Assembly: GCF_000369065.1 (NCBI RefSeq) | Contig: NZ_KB849804.1 | Location: forward strand, 1 to 64,000 | Length of the DNA stretch: 64,000 nucleotides | Direction: 5' to 3' | Source of the DNA: Acinetobacter haemolyticus CIP 64.3 = MTCC 9819 | GTDB lineage: Bacteria > Pseudomonadota > Gammaproteobacteria > Pseudomonadales > Moraxellaceae | Part shown: positions 19,522-29,335 of the stretch, in pieces | Numbering within the stretch: position 1 is the stretch's first letter | Layout: each line of letters opens with the position of its first letter | Program-made: the position numbers and the translations under genes | The notes under the pieces: model-generated | The model's database searches: none | Seen by the model: the letters and a program-made list of their open reading frames with translations, nothing else | What the model was told of the DNA's origin: nothing

Positions 19522-20373
19522 ATGCAGTTAATGCCATTACCACAATCTCAATTAAGCTGTGGACGTTTTACTTTAGATTTATCCCAGCCACAGATTATGG
19601 GTATTTTGAATGTTACACCTGATTCATTTAGTGATGGTGGATTGCATTATCAAAAAGACCAAGCGATTCAACGTGCTATACAAATGATGGAAGATGGTGC
19701 AGGTATCATCGATATTGGAGGAGAGTCAACACGTCCAAATGCATCCCCTGTTGCAGTCGAAGAGGAAATTCGCCGTGTAATACCTGTTGTTGAGGCACTA
19801 TCTCAATATAAAGTGATCATGTCGATTGATACCAGTCAGCCCGAAGTCATAAAGGCCGCTGTCCAAGCAGGTGCCCACATCTGGAATGATGTTCGTGCCT
19901 TAACACGCCCTCATGCATTGGAAACGGCCGCTGAACTTAATATTCCTGTGATATTGATGCATATGCGCGGTGAACCAACCAATATGAACCAATTAGATCA
20001 ATATCATGATGTAACTGAAGATGTGATGCTTGAGTTACAACAACGACTTGATCAAGCCTTAGCAGTTGGAATAAGAAAAGAAAATATTATTATTGATCCA
20101 GGTTTTGGTTTTGCTAAAAATGCCCAACAGAACTTTCAACTGTTGAATGAGTTTTGGAAGCTTAATCAAATGGGCTATCCCATCTTATCTGGGCTATCTC
20201 GTAAACGTTTTATTGGTGAGGCATTAAATGGTGTACCTGCACCAGATCGTGCGGTAGGAAGCGTGATGGGACATATGTTGAGTATTCAACAGGGTGCAAG
20301 TATTGTTCGGGCACATGATGTCAAAGCGACCAGTGATGCAGTGAAAGTGTGGAATACAATGCGCTTAGCCTAA
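19522..20373 (+). CDS. folP: Dihydropteroate synthase
   Basis: This TIM-barrel enzyme has all folP signatures: IMGILNVTPDSFSDGG, IDIGGESTRPNA, IIIDPGFGFAK and GLSRKRFIGE. It joins p-aminobenzoate to the dihydropterin pyrophosphate in folate synthesis and is the sulfonamide target. I prefer ATG at 19522 (283 residues) because GGAGAG lies five bases upstream; ATG at 19507 gives five more residues but would place the ribosome site inside the gene. A terminator follows, so it is probably monocistronic. Confidence 0.95.
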   Translation: MQLMPLPQSQLSCGRFTLDLSQPQIMGILNVTPDSFSDGGLHYQKDQAIQRAIQMMEDGAGIIDIGGESTRPNASPVAVEEEIRRVIPVVEALSQYKVIMSIDTSQPEVIKAAVQAGAHIWNDVRALTRPHALETAAELNIPVILMHMRGEPTNMNQLDQYHDVTEDVMLELQQRLDQALAVGIRKENIIIDPGFGFAKNAQQNFQLLNEFWKLNQMGYPILSGLSRKRFIGEALNGVPAPDRAVGSVMGHMLSIQQGASIVRAHDVKATSDAVKVWNTMRLA

Positions 20374-20398
20374 ATAATAGTAGAGAAATGATGAAGAT

Positions 20399-20434
20399 AA
20401 AGATACATTCGAATACGATGTATCTTTATTTTTT
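20399..20434 (+). terminator. folP intrinsic terminator
   Basis: AAAGATACAT pairs with ATGTATCTTT and is followed by ATTTTTTT. Confidence 0.85.
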
Positions 20435-20499
20435 TGCATACAATAATGTGTATAAAACCATTTATTTGAAAAGACAAAATAAAACTTAGGGATTATCAG

Positions 20500-22119
20500 A
20501 TGCGCCAAAAGAAAAGAATATTCAGCTTCACCGTACTTAGTTGTATGCTGATGGCATGTAGTAACCCTGCCAAAGAGCGTGGAGTTGTTGTGGCTGAATT
20601 AGCAATGCCAGCACCAAGTCGAGCAGTAGATAACGCACGTAAAATGATTGTACCGGCATCATATGTTGGGATACGACCAAGTCCAGAAAGACTACAATTG
20701 GAACAAAACACCGAAAAATATCAAAAAAATGAGGTGAATCCAGTCCATCGTGTTGCAGACCAAGCAATTTCAACCTTTAGTATTGATGTCGATACTGGAA
20801 GTTACACCAATACGCGTCGATTCTTAAACGATGGTCGATTACCACCTGTTGATGCGGTACGAATTGAAGAGATGATTAATTATTTTGATTATCAATATCC
20901 ACAGCCAAATGGTGTACATCCATTTTCTGTCACCACCGAGACTGTTGATTCCCCTTGGAAAGAAAATGCAAAACTGATTCGAATTGGTATTCAAGCAAAA
21001 GATCTTGCACTTCAACAATTACCACCTGCGAATTTGGTTTTTTTGGTGGATGTTTCTGGCAGTATGAGTGCTGCAGATAAATTACCCTTAGTGAAACAAA
21101 CTTTGCGAATATTGACTGAACAATTAAGAGCACAAGATAAAGTCACGATCATTACCTATGCAAGTGGTGAAAAGTTGGTACTTGAACCGACGTCTGGCGA
21201 ACAAAAAGAAAAGATCTTGGCTGTGATTAACGGTTTACGTGCTGGTGGAGCAACAGCAGGTGAACAAGCAATTCAATTGGCATATAAACAGGCTGAAAAA
21301 GCTTTTGTCAAAAATGGAATTAATCGAATTTTATTGGCGACAGATGGTGATTTTAATGTTGGTATTACTGATTTCAGTACCCTGAAAGGGATGGTCGCTG
21401 AAAAACGTAAAAGTGGGATTTCTCTAACGACATTGGGTTTTGGCACGGGCAATTATAATGAACAGCTCATGGAACAACTAGCCGATGCCGGAGATGGGAA
21501 CTACAGCTATATTGATAATAAAAATGAAGCAAAGAAAGTGGTACAACGGCAACTTTCTTCTACGCTTGCCACTGTTGCACAAGATGTCAAAATTCAAGTG
21601 GAGTTTAACCCTGCGACCGTAAAAGAATATCGTTTAGTGGGTTATGAAAATCGAATGTTGAAGCAAGAAGATTTTAATAATGATCAGGTTGATGCGGGAG
21701 ATATTGGGGCTGGACATAATGTCACAGCACTATATGAAATCATTCCTGTCGGGCAGCAAGGTTGGCTCAATGATTCACGTTATCAAACCTCAGTTAAAAT
21801 GGACAGTACGAAAAAATCCGAATATGCCTTTGTGAATCTACGTTATAAGTTGCCGAATCAAGAAAAGAGTATTTTGTTGAATCAGCCAATAAAAGTGGGG
21901 AGTAAAACACTTGCTCAAGCGCATGGCGATACTCGCTTTGCCGTAGCTGTAGCAGCGTATGCTCAACAATTAAAAGGTGGACAATATAATGGTTCAATGG
22001 GGTGGGATCAAATTATTCAGTTGGCGCAACAATCGTCAAAACCAGATCCTTATCAGATGAGAGAAGAGTTTATTGAACTTGCTAAAATCGCTAAGAGTTT
22101 AAGTGTAAACAAAGATTAG
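20500..22119 (+). CDS. YfbK-like VWA-domain lipoprotein
   Basis: The 539-residue lipoprotein has a signal ending at lipobox LMAC (Cys20). A YfbK-type N-terminal region follows (FSIDVDTGSYTNTRRFLNDG, RIEEMINYFDY), then a von Willebrand factor A domain with a complete MIDAS (DVSGS, a later Thr, and TDGDFNV), and a C-terminal domain usual in the family. MIDAS domains bind divalent metal and protein ligands. The cellular partner is not known. It is predicted to be anchored at the envelope. Its own terminator follows, and no operon partner is visible. Confidence 0.88.
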   Translation: MRQKKRIFSFTVLSCMLMACSNPAKERGVVVAELAMPAPSRAVDNARKMIVPASYVGIRPSPERLQLEQNTEKYQKNEVNPVHRVADQAISTFSIDVDTGSYTNTRRFLNDGRLPPVDAVRIEEMINYFDYQYPQPNGVHPFSVTTETVDSPWKENAKLIRIGIQAKDLALQQLPPANLVFLVDVSGSMSAADKLPLVKQTLRILTEQLRAQDKVTIITYASGEKLVLEPTSGEQKEKILAVINGLRAGGATAGEQAIQLAYKQAEKAFVKNGINRILLATDGDFNVGITDFSTLKGMVAEKRKSGISLTTLGFGTGNYNEQLMEQLADAGDGNYSYIDNKNEAKKVVQRQLSSTLATVAQDVKIQVEFNPATVKEYRLVGYENRMLKQEDFNNDQVDAGDIGAGHNVTALYEIIPVGQQGWLNDSRYQTSVKMDSTKKSEYAFVNLRYKLPNQEKSILLNQPIKVGSKTLAQAHGDTRFAVAVAAYAQQLKGGQYNGSMGWDQIIQLAQQSSKPDPYQMREEFIELAKIAKSLSVNKD

Positions 22120-22135
22120 TATTTATTTATAGAAG

Positions 22136-22158
22136 GCGGTCGGAAAGACCGCTTTTTT
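22136..22158 (+). terminator. Intrinsic terminator
   Basis: GCGGTC pairs with GACCGC around GGAAA and is followed by seven T, after the VWA lipoprotein gene. Confidence 0.85.
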
Positions 22159-22228
22159 TATGCCTAAATATCGTGATTTATGCTGGAGTATGTTATAAGC
22201 AAGGCGTTTTATTGGCATATGATTTTTT

Positions 22229-22543
22229 ATGTTTGAAAATTTACTTCTCCCGATGTTTGACGACGAATATTATCCCGATATTTTGGTTGCGGAAGTCAAA
22301 CAACATATTCAACAGTTTGCAAAAAAAGTGGGGCGCACAGATTTATCTGAGTCTGAAATCTATCGTTTTGCTCATCAAACCATGATTGAAATTAATGAAA
22401 TGAAGCCGCAATTTGAAGATCTAGACTCGAGTTTGGATGATACGGCAGCGGATTATATTGCTGAAGCTATGATGATGGTGGTGCAAGATGTTGGGCATTT
22501 AGAAATTGAAATGGAAGAATTAATTGCCAATCGAGAGTGGTGA
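22229..22543 (+). CDS. Small acidic helical protein, DUF5713-like
   Basis: The 104-residue acidic protein begins MFENLLLPMFDDEYYPDILV and then carries amphipathic helices (KQHIQQFAKKV, SEIYRFAHQTM). The opening and the YYP-xx-LV pattern recall the DUF5713 family, but I have not checked this. There is no signal peptide. A frame starting at 22173 in another register is a shadow. Function unknown. Confidence 0.65.
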   Translation: MFENLLLPMFDDEYYPDILVAEVKQHIQQFAKKVGRTDLSESEIYRFAHQTMIEINEMKPQFEDLDSSLDDTAADYIAEAMMMVVQDVGHLEIEMEELIANREW

Positions 22544-22573
22544 TAAACCACTCTCGACGACTTGGCTAAGTCA

Positions 22574-24172
22574 TTATTGTACTGAATTTTCTATCGACCA
22601 AAGTTTTGGTAAAATGATTTCTCCTGAAATCCCCACTTCAAATTTTGGCTGTTTAATTCTTTTATAATAGATACTTTCAGTATTTATGAATAATCCTAAA
22701 GTGTCACCGACCTCTAATCTTGTATTGATACTTGATAGTTCAATATCTTGGGTTACTCCGTGTTGAGCTGAACCCAACACAATCTGGTCGTATTGATGCT
22801 TTTTATCAAGGTTAAATGGTGTGGTTTGTTCATTCACAATTTGATATTTGCCCGTTTGTTTAGATTTGATGGCAAGAGAAATAAATAGGGTAGGTGATGT
22901 ACTTTCCTCAGCTTCAACTTTTAATTTTAATAATGGGTTACCTGTAATATATTGTGCATGTTCAGCAATTTGAATAGGTACAAATACGGCTTGGGTTTTT
23001 GTTGCAGTAATTTTTGTTGGTGTGATTGTATATGCTGTATTTGCCATTAGATCTTGCAAAGAACGGACTGGACTGTTATCCACACACAGTTCATCGAGAT
23101 TTGGTTTTTCACTTCGATCTTTGAGCTGATGATTCAACCAAGCAAGGATCGTGTCTTGTAAATTATATTTCTGCTTATTGCCACATTGTACTGTTTTGCC
23201 AATATACCAAAACGGTGTTTGACCTGATGGTGAACTTTGTGCAAAAGGTTGTAAATGTCCGCCTTCAACACCGATCAGATGCACATCTTTTTGCGCATTT
23301 TTAATACATTTTGCTGCTTTTACACCTTCATTAAATGGAAATAATACATCCCTAAAACCTTGAATAATCAATGCATTGGCCTGTGGTTTTTGATTGTGTT
23401 CGCAAAACCATTTTGCCTGATGTCGTTGTAAGAAGTGGTAAGAAGAAGGATCTAGTTGTCCTTGTTGAGTGGATCTATAGGCCTGTTTGAGTTCTGGATC
23501 AAATTTATTCCAATTCCACCAATCCCCAATTAAGTTTAGAAAACTGATCCAGTTACTTTTAGGGACGCCATTTGGGGCCAGACTGTTTACAATGTCGTAC
23601 CACGTCGTAATAGGAACAATCGCTTGCAAGCGCGGATCCAAGGCTGAGGCTAGATATTGTACGCCACCAGCATAGGATTCACCGATCATGCCCGTACGCA
23701 CGCCGTTTTGATTGATTGCTAACTGAGGTAAATTCTTTTCTGCCCAGTCCATGATGGTAATGATGTCTTGAGCTTCTTTTTCAGGATCAGTTAGACGGAT
23801 TTTTCCTTGGCTATTACCATGACCACGTTGGTCGTAACTGATGACCCAATAGCCTTGTTTCCATGCCGATTTGGCGACTTGTCCAGTGGGTAATAAAAAA
23901 CCGTATAAGCTCAGCTCAGGACGTTTCATGCGCGTTAAACCGAAACCATGCGTATGCAATAGCAACGGTGCTGTTTGATTGGCCTCTAACTTAGGCTGGT
24001 ATACCGTAAATGCCAGCACCGTGCCGTCGGCAGTGATTGTTTTAGCTTGATAAAAGCGTTGTTTTAAAACGGCTGTTTTCTGTGGATGCAAGGCAGATTG
24101 ATGGGTATGATAAGCACAGCCTTGTAAAACCAAAGCAAAACTTAAAATAAACCACAAAACGTAAGTACGCAT
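22574..24172 (-). CDS. CocE/X-Pro-type alpha/beta-hydrolase lipoprotein
   Basis: The 532-residue protein has a lipoprotein signal (lipobox LQGC) and a peptidase S15/CocE-type alpha/beta-hydrolase domain. The oxyanion region YDQRGHGNSQG precedes the nucleophile elbow GESYAGG. The late acid and His are plausible at GFRDVLFPF and GVEGGHLQPF. A C-terminal beta-rich jelly-roll domain, typical of X-Pro dipeptidyl-peptidase and cocaine-esterase relatives, follows. It is predicted to be an envelope esterase or peptidase of unknown substrate. It is convergent with the DUF5713-like gene. Confidence 0.85.
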   Translation of the reverse strand: MRTYVLWFILSFALVLQGCAYHTHQSALHPQKTAVLKQRFYQAKTITADGTVLAFTVYQPKLEANQTAPLLLHTHGFGLTRMKRPELSLYGFLLPTGQVAKSAWKQGYWVISYDQRGHGNSQGKIRLTDPEKEAQDIITIMDWAEKNLPQLAINQNGVRTGMIGESYAGGVQYLASALDPRLQAIVPITTWYDIVNSLAPNGVPKSNWISFLNLIGDWWNWNKFDPELKQAYRSTQQGQLDPSSYHFLQRHQAKWFCEHNQKPQANALIIQGFRDVLFPFNEGVKAAKCIKNAQKDVHLIGVEGGHLQPFAQSSPSGQTPFWYIGKTVQCGNKQKYNLQDTILAWLNHQLKDRSEKPNLDELCVDNSPVRSLQDLMANTAYTITPTKITATKTQAVFVPIQIAEHAQYITGNPLLKLKVEAEESTSPTLFISLAIKSKQTGKYQIVNEQTTPFNLDKKHQYDQIVLGSAQHGVTQDIELSSINTRLEVGDTLGLFINTESIYYKRIKQPKFEVGISGEIILPKLWSIENSVQ

Positions 24173-24326
24173 CGATTTTTCATCCTTGAATAAATCTTTG
24201 GGAAGTCACGCTATAAATCAAAAGGAACTGATCTGTTTAAGCATCATTTCAGTTCCTTTCCGTGAGTCATTGCATAATATAATACAAATGTTCTGATCAT
24301 TTATCAGACTCAGCAGTTTTTATATC

Positions 24327-25274
24327 TTATCTAGACCATTGTTTGGGATAGACATACATGATTAACCCGATTGCTAAGCAAACCAAACCCATAAATAAGT
24401 GCGAGCTAAAAGGTTCCTGATTTAGCGTTATTCCCCAGAGTGTTGCCAAAGCTGGGGTTAAAATTGTGGTGAGCATTACTGTTGTGGGTTTGAGCTTCTG
24501 TATCAAATGAAAATAAAACATCATCGCAAGAACAGAGGAAAACAAAGCACTATATATTAAAGCTAACGATGTTTGTAAGTTCGGTAACTGTGTTGGTGCT
24601 TCAGTGTAAAAAAAAGCGATAAGACCGAGATAACCTAACCATGACACTAAAGTAGATCCAGCCGTTTGTACGATTGGATGTATTTCGGCTTTAATTTTGT
24701 TTACTGCAAACATGGACAGTACATACAGCAAAACAGCAATAATTTGGTAAGCAACACCAAGCATATCCAGTTGAATTTCTTCAGTTGCCAAACCGAGTGT
24801 CAGTACGAGACCAAAGATGGCTAACAGCAGACCAACCCATTGCAGGATTAAAAAACGTTCTTGTTTTAAAATAAATACTGCGATTAATCCCGACCATAGT
24901 GGAGCCGTTGCATAGATGATTGAAATCATACTCGAAGGTACGCGTGTTGCGCCCAGATAGCAAAACGCCATAGACCCAAATAATCCAATTGCACCAGCAG
25001 CATAGCTAAGTAAAGCTTTTGCATTGCATGTTAGCTTTAGTTTGAAATATAACAAGCAGATGTAAACTAAAGGAATGGCGAGACTAAATCGTAGAAATAA
25101 GCCCCACGCCCAATGCAGTTCATTGACTGTCCATACCGCCGCTAAGGGGGTAAATGACCAAATCAGAGTGACTGCAATAAATTGACCGACTGTTGCGAGG
25201 CGAGGGTATGTAGACACAACAGTCGGCTGTATCTGTGTGGTGGGCAGTAAACTTTTTTCATGTAGTTGAGACAT
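24327..25274 (-). CDS. DMT-family (EamA) transporter
   Basis: The 315-residue protein has about ten hydrophobic segments in two EamA halves (for example LIWSFTPLAAVW and the closing ILTPALATLWGITLNQEP). Family members export amino acids or other metabolites; the substrate cannot be told from sequence. The start ATG at 25274 has GGAG seven bases upstream. A terminator-like hairpin and a palindrome lie in its leader (25289-25346), so it may be controlled by premature termination. Confidence 0.9.
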   Translation of the reverse strand: MSQLHEKSLLPTTQIQPTVVSTYPRLATVGQFIAVTLIWSFTPLAAVWTVNELHWAWGLFLRFSLAIPLVYICLLYFKLKLTCNAKALLSYAAGAIGLFGSMAFCYLGATRVPSSMISIIYATAPLWSGLIAVFILKQERFLILQWVGLLLAIFGLVLTLGLATEEIQLDMLGVAYQIIAVLLYVLSMFAVNKIKAEIHPIVQTAGSTLVSWLGYLGLIAFFYTEAPTQLPNLQTSLALIYSALFSSVLAMMFYFHLIQKLKPTTVMLTTILTPALATLWGITLNQEPFSSHLFMGLVCLAIGLIMYVYPKQWSR

Positions 25275-25288
25275 GGGTAAACTCCAGT

Positions 25289-25346
25289 GATGACAACGTC
25301 ATCTTGATTTTTAGGCAACAAAAAAGGCCACGTTTGAGGTGACCTT
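25289..25346 (-). promoter_or_regulatory. Leader of the DMT transporter: terminator-like hairpin and palindrome
   Basis: On the minus strand AAGGTCAC (25346-25339) pairs with GTGGCCTT (25331-25324) around a 7-base loop, followed by a T run, 50 bases before the start codon. Nearer the gene a perfect GATGAC-N3-GTCATC palindrome (25303-25289) abuts the ribosome site. This looks like an attenuated leader. The ligand or trigger is unknown and I matched no known riboswitch. Confidence 0.5.
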
Positions 25347-25723
25347 GTCATTTCATATGATGTTCTATTTATAGATATTCATGAGATGAAATCGATGGAT
25401 AAAGTCTCCTCGCAATAAAATGCAGACACGTCGCCATGCGGCACTGACGTGAGTGCAATCAACGATGTGATTTGTGCGAGTTGAGGAAACTTGTAGTGTG
25501 AACATTGATAGATCATAAAAAATAGTTATGTATTTTTATAACACAACCGCTGCTGAATAAATAGCCACTCTAAAAATTAAAATGCTTTCTACAATTCTAT
25601 TTCGACCCTTAACTAAAATATAAAAAGTTAATAAATCATTCTAGATAAAAACGAAGGAACAGAAAAACAATCAGTGTGGCATTTTGAGATTTAGCTGTTG
25701 CTTAAATCTAGGATTTTTTCATA
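25347..25723. other. Divergent intergenic region between DMT transporter and pnuC
   Basis: No gene is visible. The segment 25415-25495 contains several complementary stretches, such as CACGTC with GACGTG, GCACT with AGTGC, and CTCGCA with TGCGAG. It may therefore be a structured 5' leader for the minus-strand gene. The remainder (25500-25720) is AT-rich and should hold the pnuC promoter. I found no thiamine-pyrophosphate or other familiar riboswitch core. Confidence 0.4.
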
Positions 25724-26326
25724 ATGTCACGATCGAATATTCAAAGAAGTTATCTTTTGTCTGCATTAGAAATTATTGCCGTCATCATTAGCGTGATAGG
25801 AGTAACATTAACCATACAACGGAATATGTTGTGTTGGTGGTTCAATATTTTAGCTTGTTCATTATATGCTTACCTTTTTTTCACCTATAAATTGTATGGT
25901 GAAACCATCTTACAATTTTTCTTTATCGTGTTTAATTTCTATGGTTTTTATTATTGGTTAAAAGGTCAGCGTCAAGATCATGAGATTCGGATTGAGCCGA
26001 TCAATCGAACGAGTGCATTGGCCCAAATATGTTTAGCTGCAACTGGTGGTCTAATTTTTGGCATGGTTTTGAAGTATTGTACCGATGCTTCACTCCCTAT
26101 GCTGGATTCTCAACTTGCAGCCTTTAGTTTACTTGCAACCTATTGGACCAGCCAAAAGTATATTGCTACTTGGTTACTTTGGATCATCATCGATATTGTC
26201 TATGTGGGAATGTTTCTCTACAAAGAGTTATTATTGACGGCAGGGCTTTATGCAGCTTTTGTTGGTTTGGCAACTTATGGTTGGTGGCAATGGCAACAAG
26301 TTCGACAAAAACAGTTAAAAAATTAA
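25724..26326 (+). CDS. pnuC: PnuC-type nicotinamide riboside transporter
   Basis: The 200-residue membrane protein has about seven hydrophobic segments and the PnuC signature around CWWFNILACSLYAYLFF, YGETILQFFFI and FYGFYYW (aromatic residues that stack on the base in known structures), with a second block ATWLLWIIIDIVY. By family it moves nicotinamide riboside (or a related vitamin) by facilitated diffusion, coupled to intracellular phosphorylation. No nadR/nmr kinase gene is adjacent, so the exact vitamin is unproven. Confidence 0.88.
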   Translation: MSRSNIQRSYLLSALEIIAVIISVIGVTLTIQRNMLCWWFNILACSLYAYLFFTYKLYGETILQFFFIVFNFYGFYYWLKGQRQDHEIRIEPINRTSALAQICLAATGGLIFGMVLKYCTDASLPMLDSQLAAFSLLATYWTSQKYIATWLLWIIIDIVYVGMFLYKELLLTAGLYAAFVGLATYGWWQWQQVRQKQLKN

Positions 26327-26375
26327 ATGACAGTGTAGGGGAGCACCATGTGGTTCTCCCCACCAATGATAAAAC

Positions 26376-27527
26376 TTATTTGCTTTGACTTAAATAATTT
26401 TGGACTGCTTGACGGGCAATAGCTGGATCATCAGCAAAAATACCATCTACCCCTGCCTTAAAATATAACTGCATTTCTTTAATCGCACTATCTGGGCAGC
26501 GTTCAGAAACATTTTCTTTATCCGCACACTTTAACGTATCGGGCATATAATAATTTTCTGGACGGAAAGTATATGGATGAACTTTTAAGCCAACTTGATG
26601 AGCATCAGTGATAAACGATGTGGTTTTGGTCATTTCCTCATCTTCAAAAATATATGGCTTCCAAGGGCCAACACCATTTGCATAAGTTGCAACCTCTTTT
26701 AAACCTTCAGCGGTGGCCATATCTGCATAAGTTATTTTAATATTTTGCACCACATAATCCGCGGGTTTTGTTGTTTTTTCATCATAGAGTTGAATGAGTT
26801 GTGCATGTTTGATGCTTTTATGTTGGTCGAGCTGTTGTTTTAAATATTTAAGATTTCCCACTTCAAACGACTGCAAATAAACTGGTGCGATATCTCTTGT
26901 GTAGCGATATTTTGCTAGGGTTTTAAGTAGTGTATCTTCCATAGCAAGGTTTTGTTGTTGAAAGAACGTTGGGTGTTTAGTTTCAATATAAAGACCAATA
27001 ATTTTACCTGTCTTTTTATAGTGTGCTTCCGTCAATTCAATAATTTGTTCTAATGTCGGTACTGTATATAAATCATTATATTGTTGATTCGCCGGTCGAT
27101 ATTGTGGGATACGTTCGCGTGCTTTGAGTTGTTGTAATTCTTGCAAGGTAAAATCTTCAGTGAACCAGCCTTCATAGCGGACACCGTCAATCACTTTTTC
27201 TGTTTTTCGATTTGCAAACTCTGGAAGACTGGCAACATTCGTTGTTCCACTAATTTCGTTTTCATGACGAGCGACCAAAACGCCATCTTTAGTCGAAACC
27301 AAATCTGGTTCGATGAAGTCTGCGCCATCATCAATGGCCTTTTGATATGCTTCTAATGTATGTTCAGGACGAAGTGCACTCGCGCCTCGATGCCCAACCA
27401 CTAAAATCTGGGGGAGCTGATATTCTGTTTTGCTCGTATTTGATTGATCGTTGTTATCGTTGTTGCAACCAACAAGCGTAAAAAGGCAGAGACTAAGAAC
27501 GGATTTCTTTAACATCGTAAAACTCAT
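26376..27527 (-). CDS. glpQ: Glycerophosphodiester phosphodiesterase, lipoprotein
   Basis: The 383-residue protein has a lipoprotein signal (lipobox LVGC) and a GDPD TIM barrel: VGHRGASALRPEHT with the catalytic His, DFIEPDLVSTKDGVLVARHE, and KVHPYTFRPEN. It hydrolyses glycerophosphodiesters to glycerol-3-phosphate and an alcohol in the periplasm. The start is ATG 27527 or ATG 27515; neither has a strong ribosome site. No glpT neighbour is present. Confidence 0.92.
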   Translation of the reverse strand: MSFTMLKKSVLSLCLFTLVGCNNDNNDQSNTSKTEYQLPQILVVGHRGASALRPEHTLEAYQKAIDDGADFIEPDLVSTKDGVLVARHENEISGTTNVASLPEFANRKTEKVIDGVRYEGWFTEDFTLQELQQLKARERIPQYRPANQQYNDLYTVPTLEQIIELTEAHYKKTGKIIGLYIETKHPTFFQQQNLAMEDTLLKTLAKYRYTRDIAPVYLQSFEVGNLKYLKQQLDQHKSIKHAQLIQLYDEKTTKPADYVVQNIKITYADMATAEGLKEVATYANGVGPWKPYIFEDEEMTKTTSFITDAHQVGLKVHPYTFRPENYYMPDTLKCADKENVSERCPDSAIKEMQLYFKAGVDGIFADDPAIARQAVQNYLSQSK

Positions 27528-27721
27528 GTGCTTTTATTAATTGTATTAGTTTGCAAATAAAATTTATCAAATGGATGACAGTTTGATGATTATTTTGTGA
27601 AAATAAAAAGAAAATTGTGGTGTAAAGCTTGCTGGGTAAGCAACAAGCTTTATCATTTGTTAAAAATGATCAATCAAGAGTATTTGTGAGTATCACTAGG
27701 CTCTACTCAGATCGATGATAC

Positions 27722-29335
27722 TTAATGCTTCTTTTGCCAGTAGGGCCAATTTACTTCAGGGTTAAAGTGATAGTTGGAATCAAACCAATAAGATTGAGGC
27801 GGCGCATATTTGTCCTTCAGACCCATGATCTTCATCAGATTATTGTCTAGTTCAGCCGTATTTAAAGTTGTAGTGAGATCGACGCCAACAGATGGCATAT
27901 GGTCATACCACATGATGACAGGCACTTGATAACCTGCTTTAGTATTTGGACTATGTCCTGCATAGTCTAACTCGTGACCTACTTCATTGCCATGATCGGA
28001 TACCACGGTAAATGAACGTTGATCTAGATCCTTTTGAGTGGTTAAGGCATCAAAGAACTGAGCCAATAAAGTATCTTGATATAAAGTGGCATTGTCATAA
28101 TGATTGCGCATTGAACGAATCCACGGATCAATATCATTTTTCTTGAGTAACATTTCTACAGCATCATTACTATTACTATTAAATTTATTAAACGTAATTG
28201 GATAACGTTCTTGATAGTTTGGATGTGTGCCAATCATATGCAGAATAATTAGTTTTTTAGGTTCAGGATCAGCCAAAGCTTGTTCATAAGCAGGGATTAA
28301 TTTTTCATCTAAAGATGTGCTACTACGACCTGAGCGGGTGTTTTTATAGATGGCTTTATCCGCATAAGCACCGAATAAAGATGAAAGATAAATATCATCT
28401 TGATTACTGATCCAGTAAATTTTATAACCAGCTGCTCGTGCGTAAGCCAAGATACTTTCGGGTGAATATGTTTTATATTCTGCTGCTGGGCTTTCGGTCA
28501 GTAACACACGCAAAGCATTAATCGTCGAAGGCGATGGTGAAAAAGCATTACAGAAGACTTTAAGTTGATCTATTCGTTTGTTAAGTTCTGGCGTAGTGTC
28601 TCTGCTATAACCACAAAGACCTAAATCAAGACTCGTGATACTTTCTGAAAGTACTAAAACATGGGTTTGTTTTAGTTTGCTTGGATCTTGAATAATCAGG
28701 TTCTGTTGTGCACTTTGATCCCATTGTTGATGTACATTCTTATGTTGTTTGATTCGATCTCGGAAATCTTGAATTTTCTCATGATAATTCGTCCAAAATA
28801 CAACGGGATGTACTTTGCGAGAAGGCTTCATGAGATAACTGGTTAAGGTTAATAGCACCAAAAAAATGATACCAATACGATAGAACCGACTATTCCAAAG
28901 TTGTTTAAAGCTATTTTCTTTTAAGTATTTAAATGCCGCAATGTTATATCCAACTGTCAATGCGATGAGACCAAACAATACCGATAGAATGGTGAGCATA
29001 TGAAGCTGGAAAAACTCCCACGTTTCTGCATAACTGGTATTCGCAATCGCCTCAATAATAAAATAAGCTTCATTATCACTGCTGAACAAGATCCATGTGC
29101 TTGAGCGAAGCAACGAATCGAACCAGAAAATAAACCACCAAAGGATAGAAAGAAGATACCAATAAAATTTGCGTTGTGTTGCTGCAAGAACTAGGAAAAT
29201 AACGCCTGGTAATGATAAAAAACCAAGTCTCAATCCGTCAGATAAATTGCCAGAAAAAATTAATAAACCACCAGTAATTAATGCTGGCAGCAAAATTAAT
29301 AGAAGAATATTAAAGTTTTGCAGCGTGGTTTTCAT
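27722..29335 (-). CDS. Phosphoethanolamine transferase (EptA/CptA-like sulfatase family)
   Basis: The 537-residue protein has about five N-terminal membrane spans and a periplasmic sulfatase-fold domain. Visible motifs are VLSESITSLDLGLCGYSRDTTP, a Thr in SPSTINALRVLLTE (position of the phospho-accepting Thr), HMIGTHPNY, and the metal block VVSDHGNEVGHE. By family it moves phosphoethanolamine from phosphatidylethanolamine to lipid A or another envelope glycan. It is not next to pmrAB, so it need not be the polymyxin-linked PmrC; the acceptor is unknown. Confidence 0.88.
   Translation of the reverse strand: MKTTLQNFNILLLILLPALITGGLLIFSGNLSDGLRLGFLSLPGVIFLVLAATQRKFYWYLLSILWWFIFWFDSLLRSSTWILFSSDNEAYFIIEAIANTSYAETWEFFQLHMLTILSVLFGLIALTVGYNIAAFKYLKENSFKQLWNSRFYRIGIIFLVLLTLTSYLMKPSRKVHPVVFWTNYHEKIQDFRDRIKQHKNVHQQWDQSAQQNLIIQDPSKLKQTHVLVLSESITSLDLGLCGYSRDTTPELNKRIDQLKVFCNAFSPSPSTINALRVLLTESPAAEYKTYSPESILAYARAAGYKIYWISNQDDIYLSSLFGAYADKAIYKNTRSGRSSTSLDEKLIPAYEQALADPEPKKLIILHMIGTHPNYQERYPITFNKFNSNSNDAVEMLLKKNDIDPWIRSMRNHYDNATLYQDTLLAQFFDALTTQKDLDQRSFTVVSDHGNEVGHELDYAGHSPNTKAGYQVPVIMWYDHMPSVGVDLTTTLNTAELDNNLMKIMGLKDKYAPPQSYWFDSNYHFNPEVNWPYWQKKH

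Noticed and set aside
25163..25351. 62-codon frame as a leader peptide for the EamA transporter
   Set aside because: It has no ribosome site and overlaps far into the transporter gene; the hairpin in the same place explains the sequence better.
25370..25720. Thiamine-pyrophosphate or other known riboswitch upstream of pnuC
   Set aside because: None of the conserved core segments I know is present; only generic pairing is seen.
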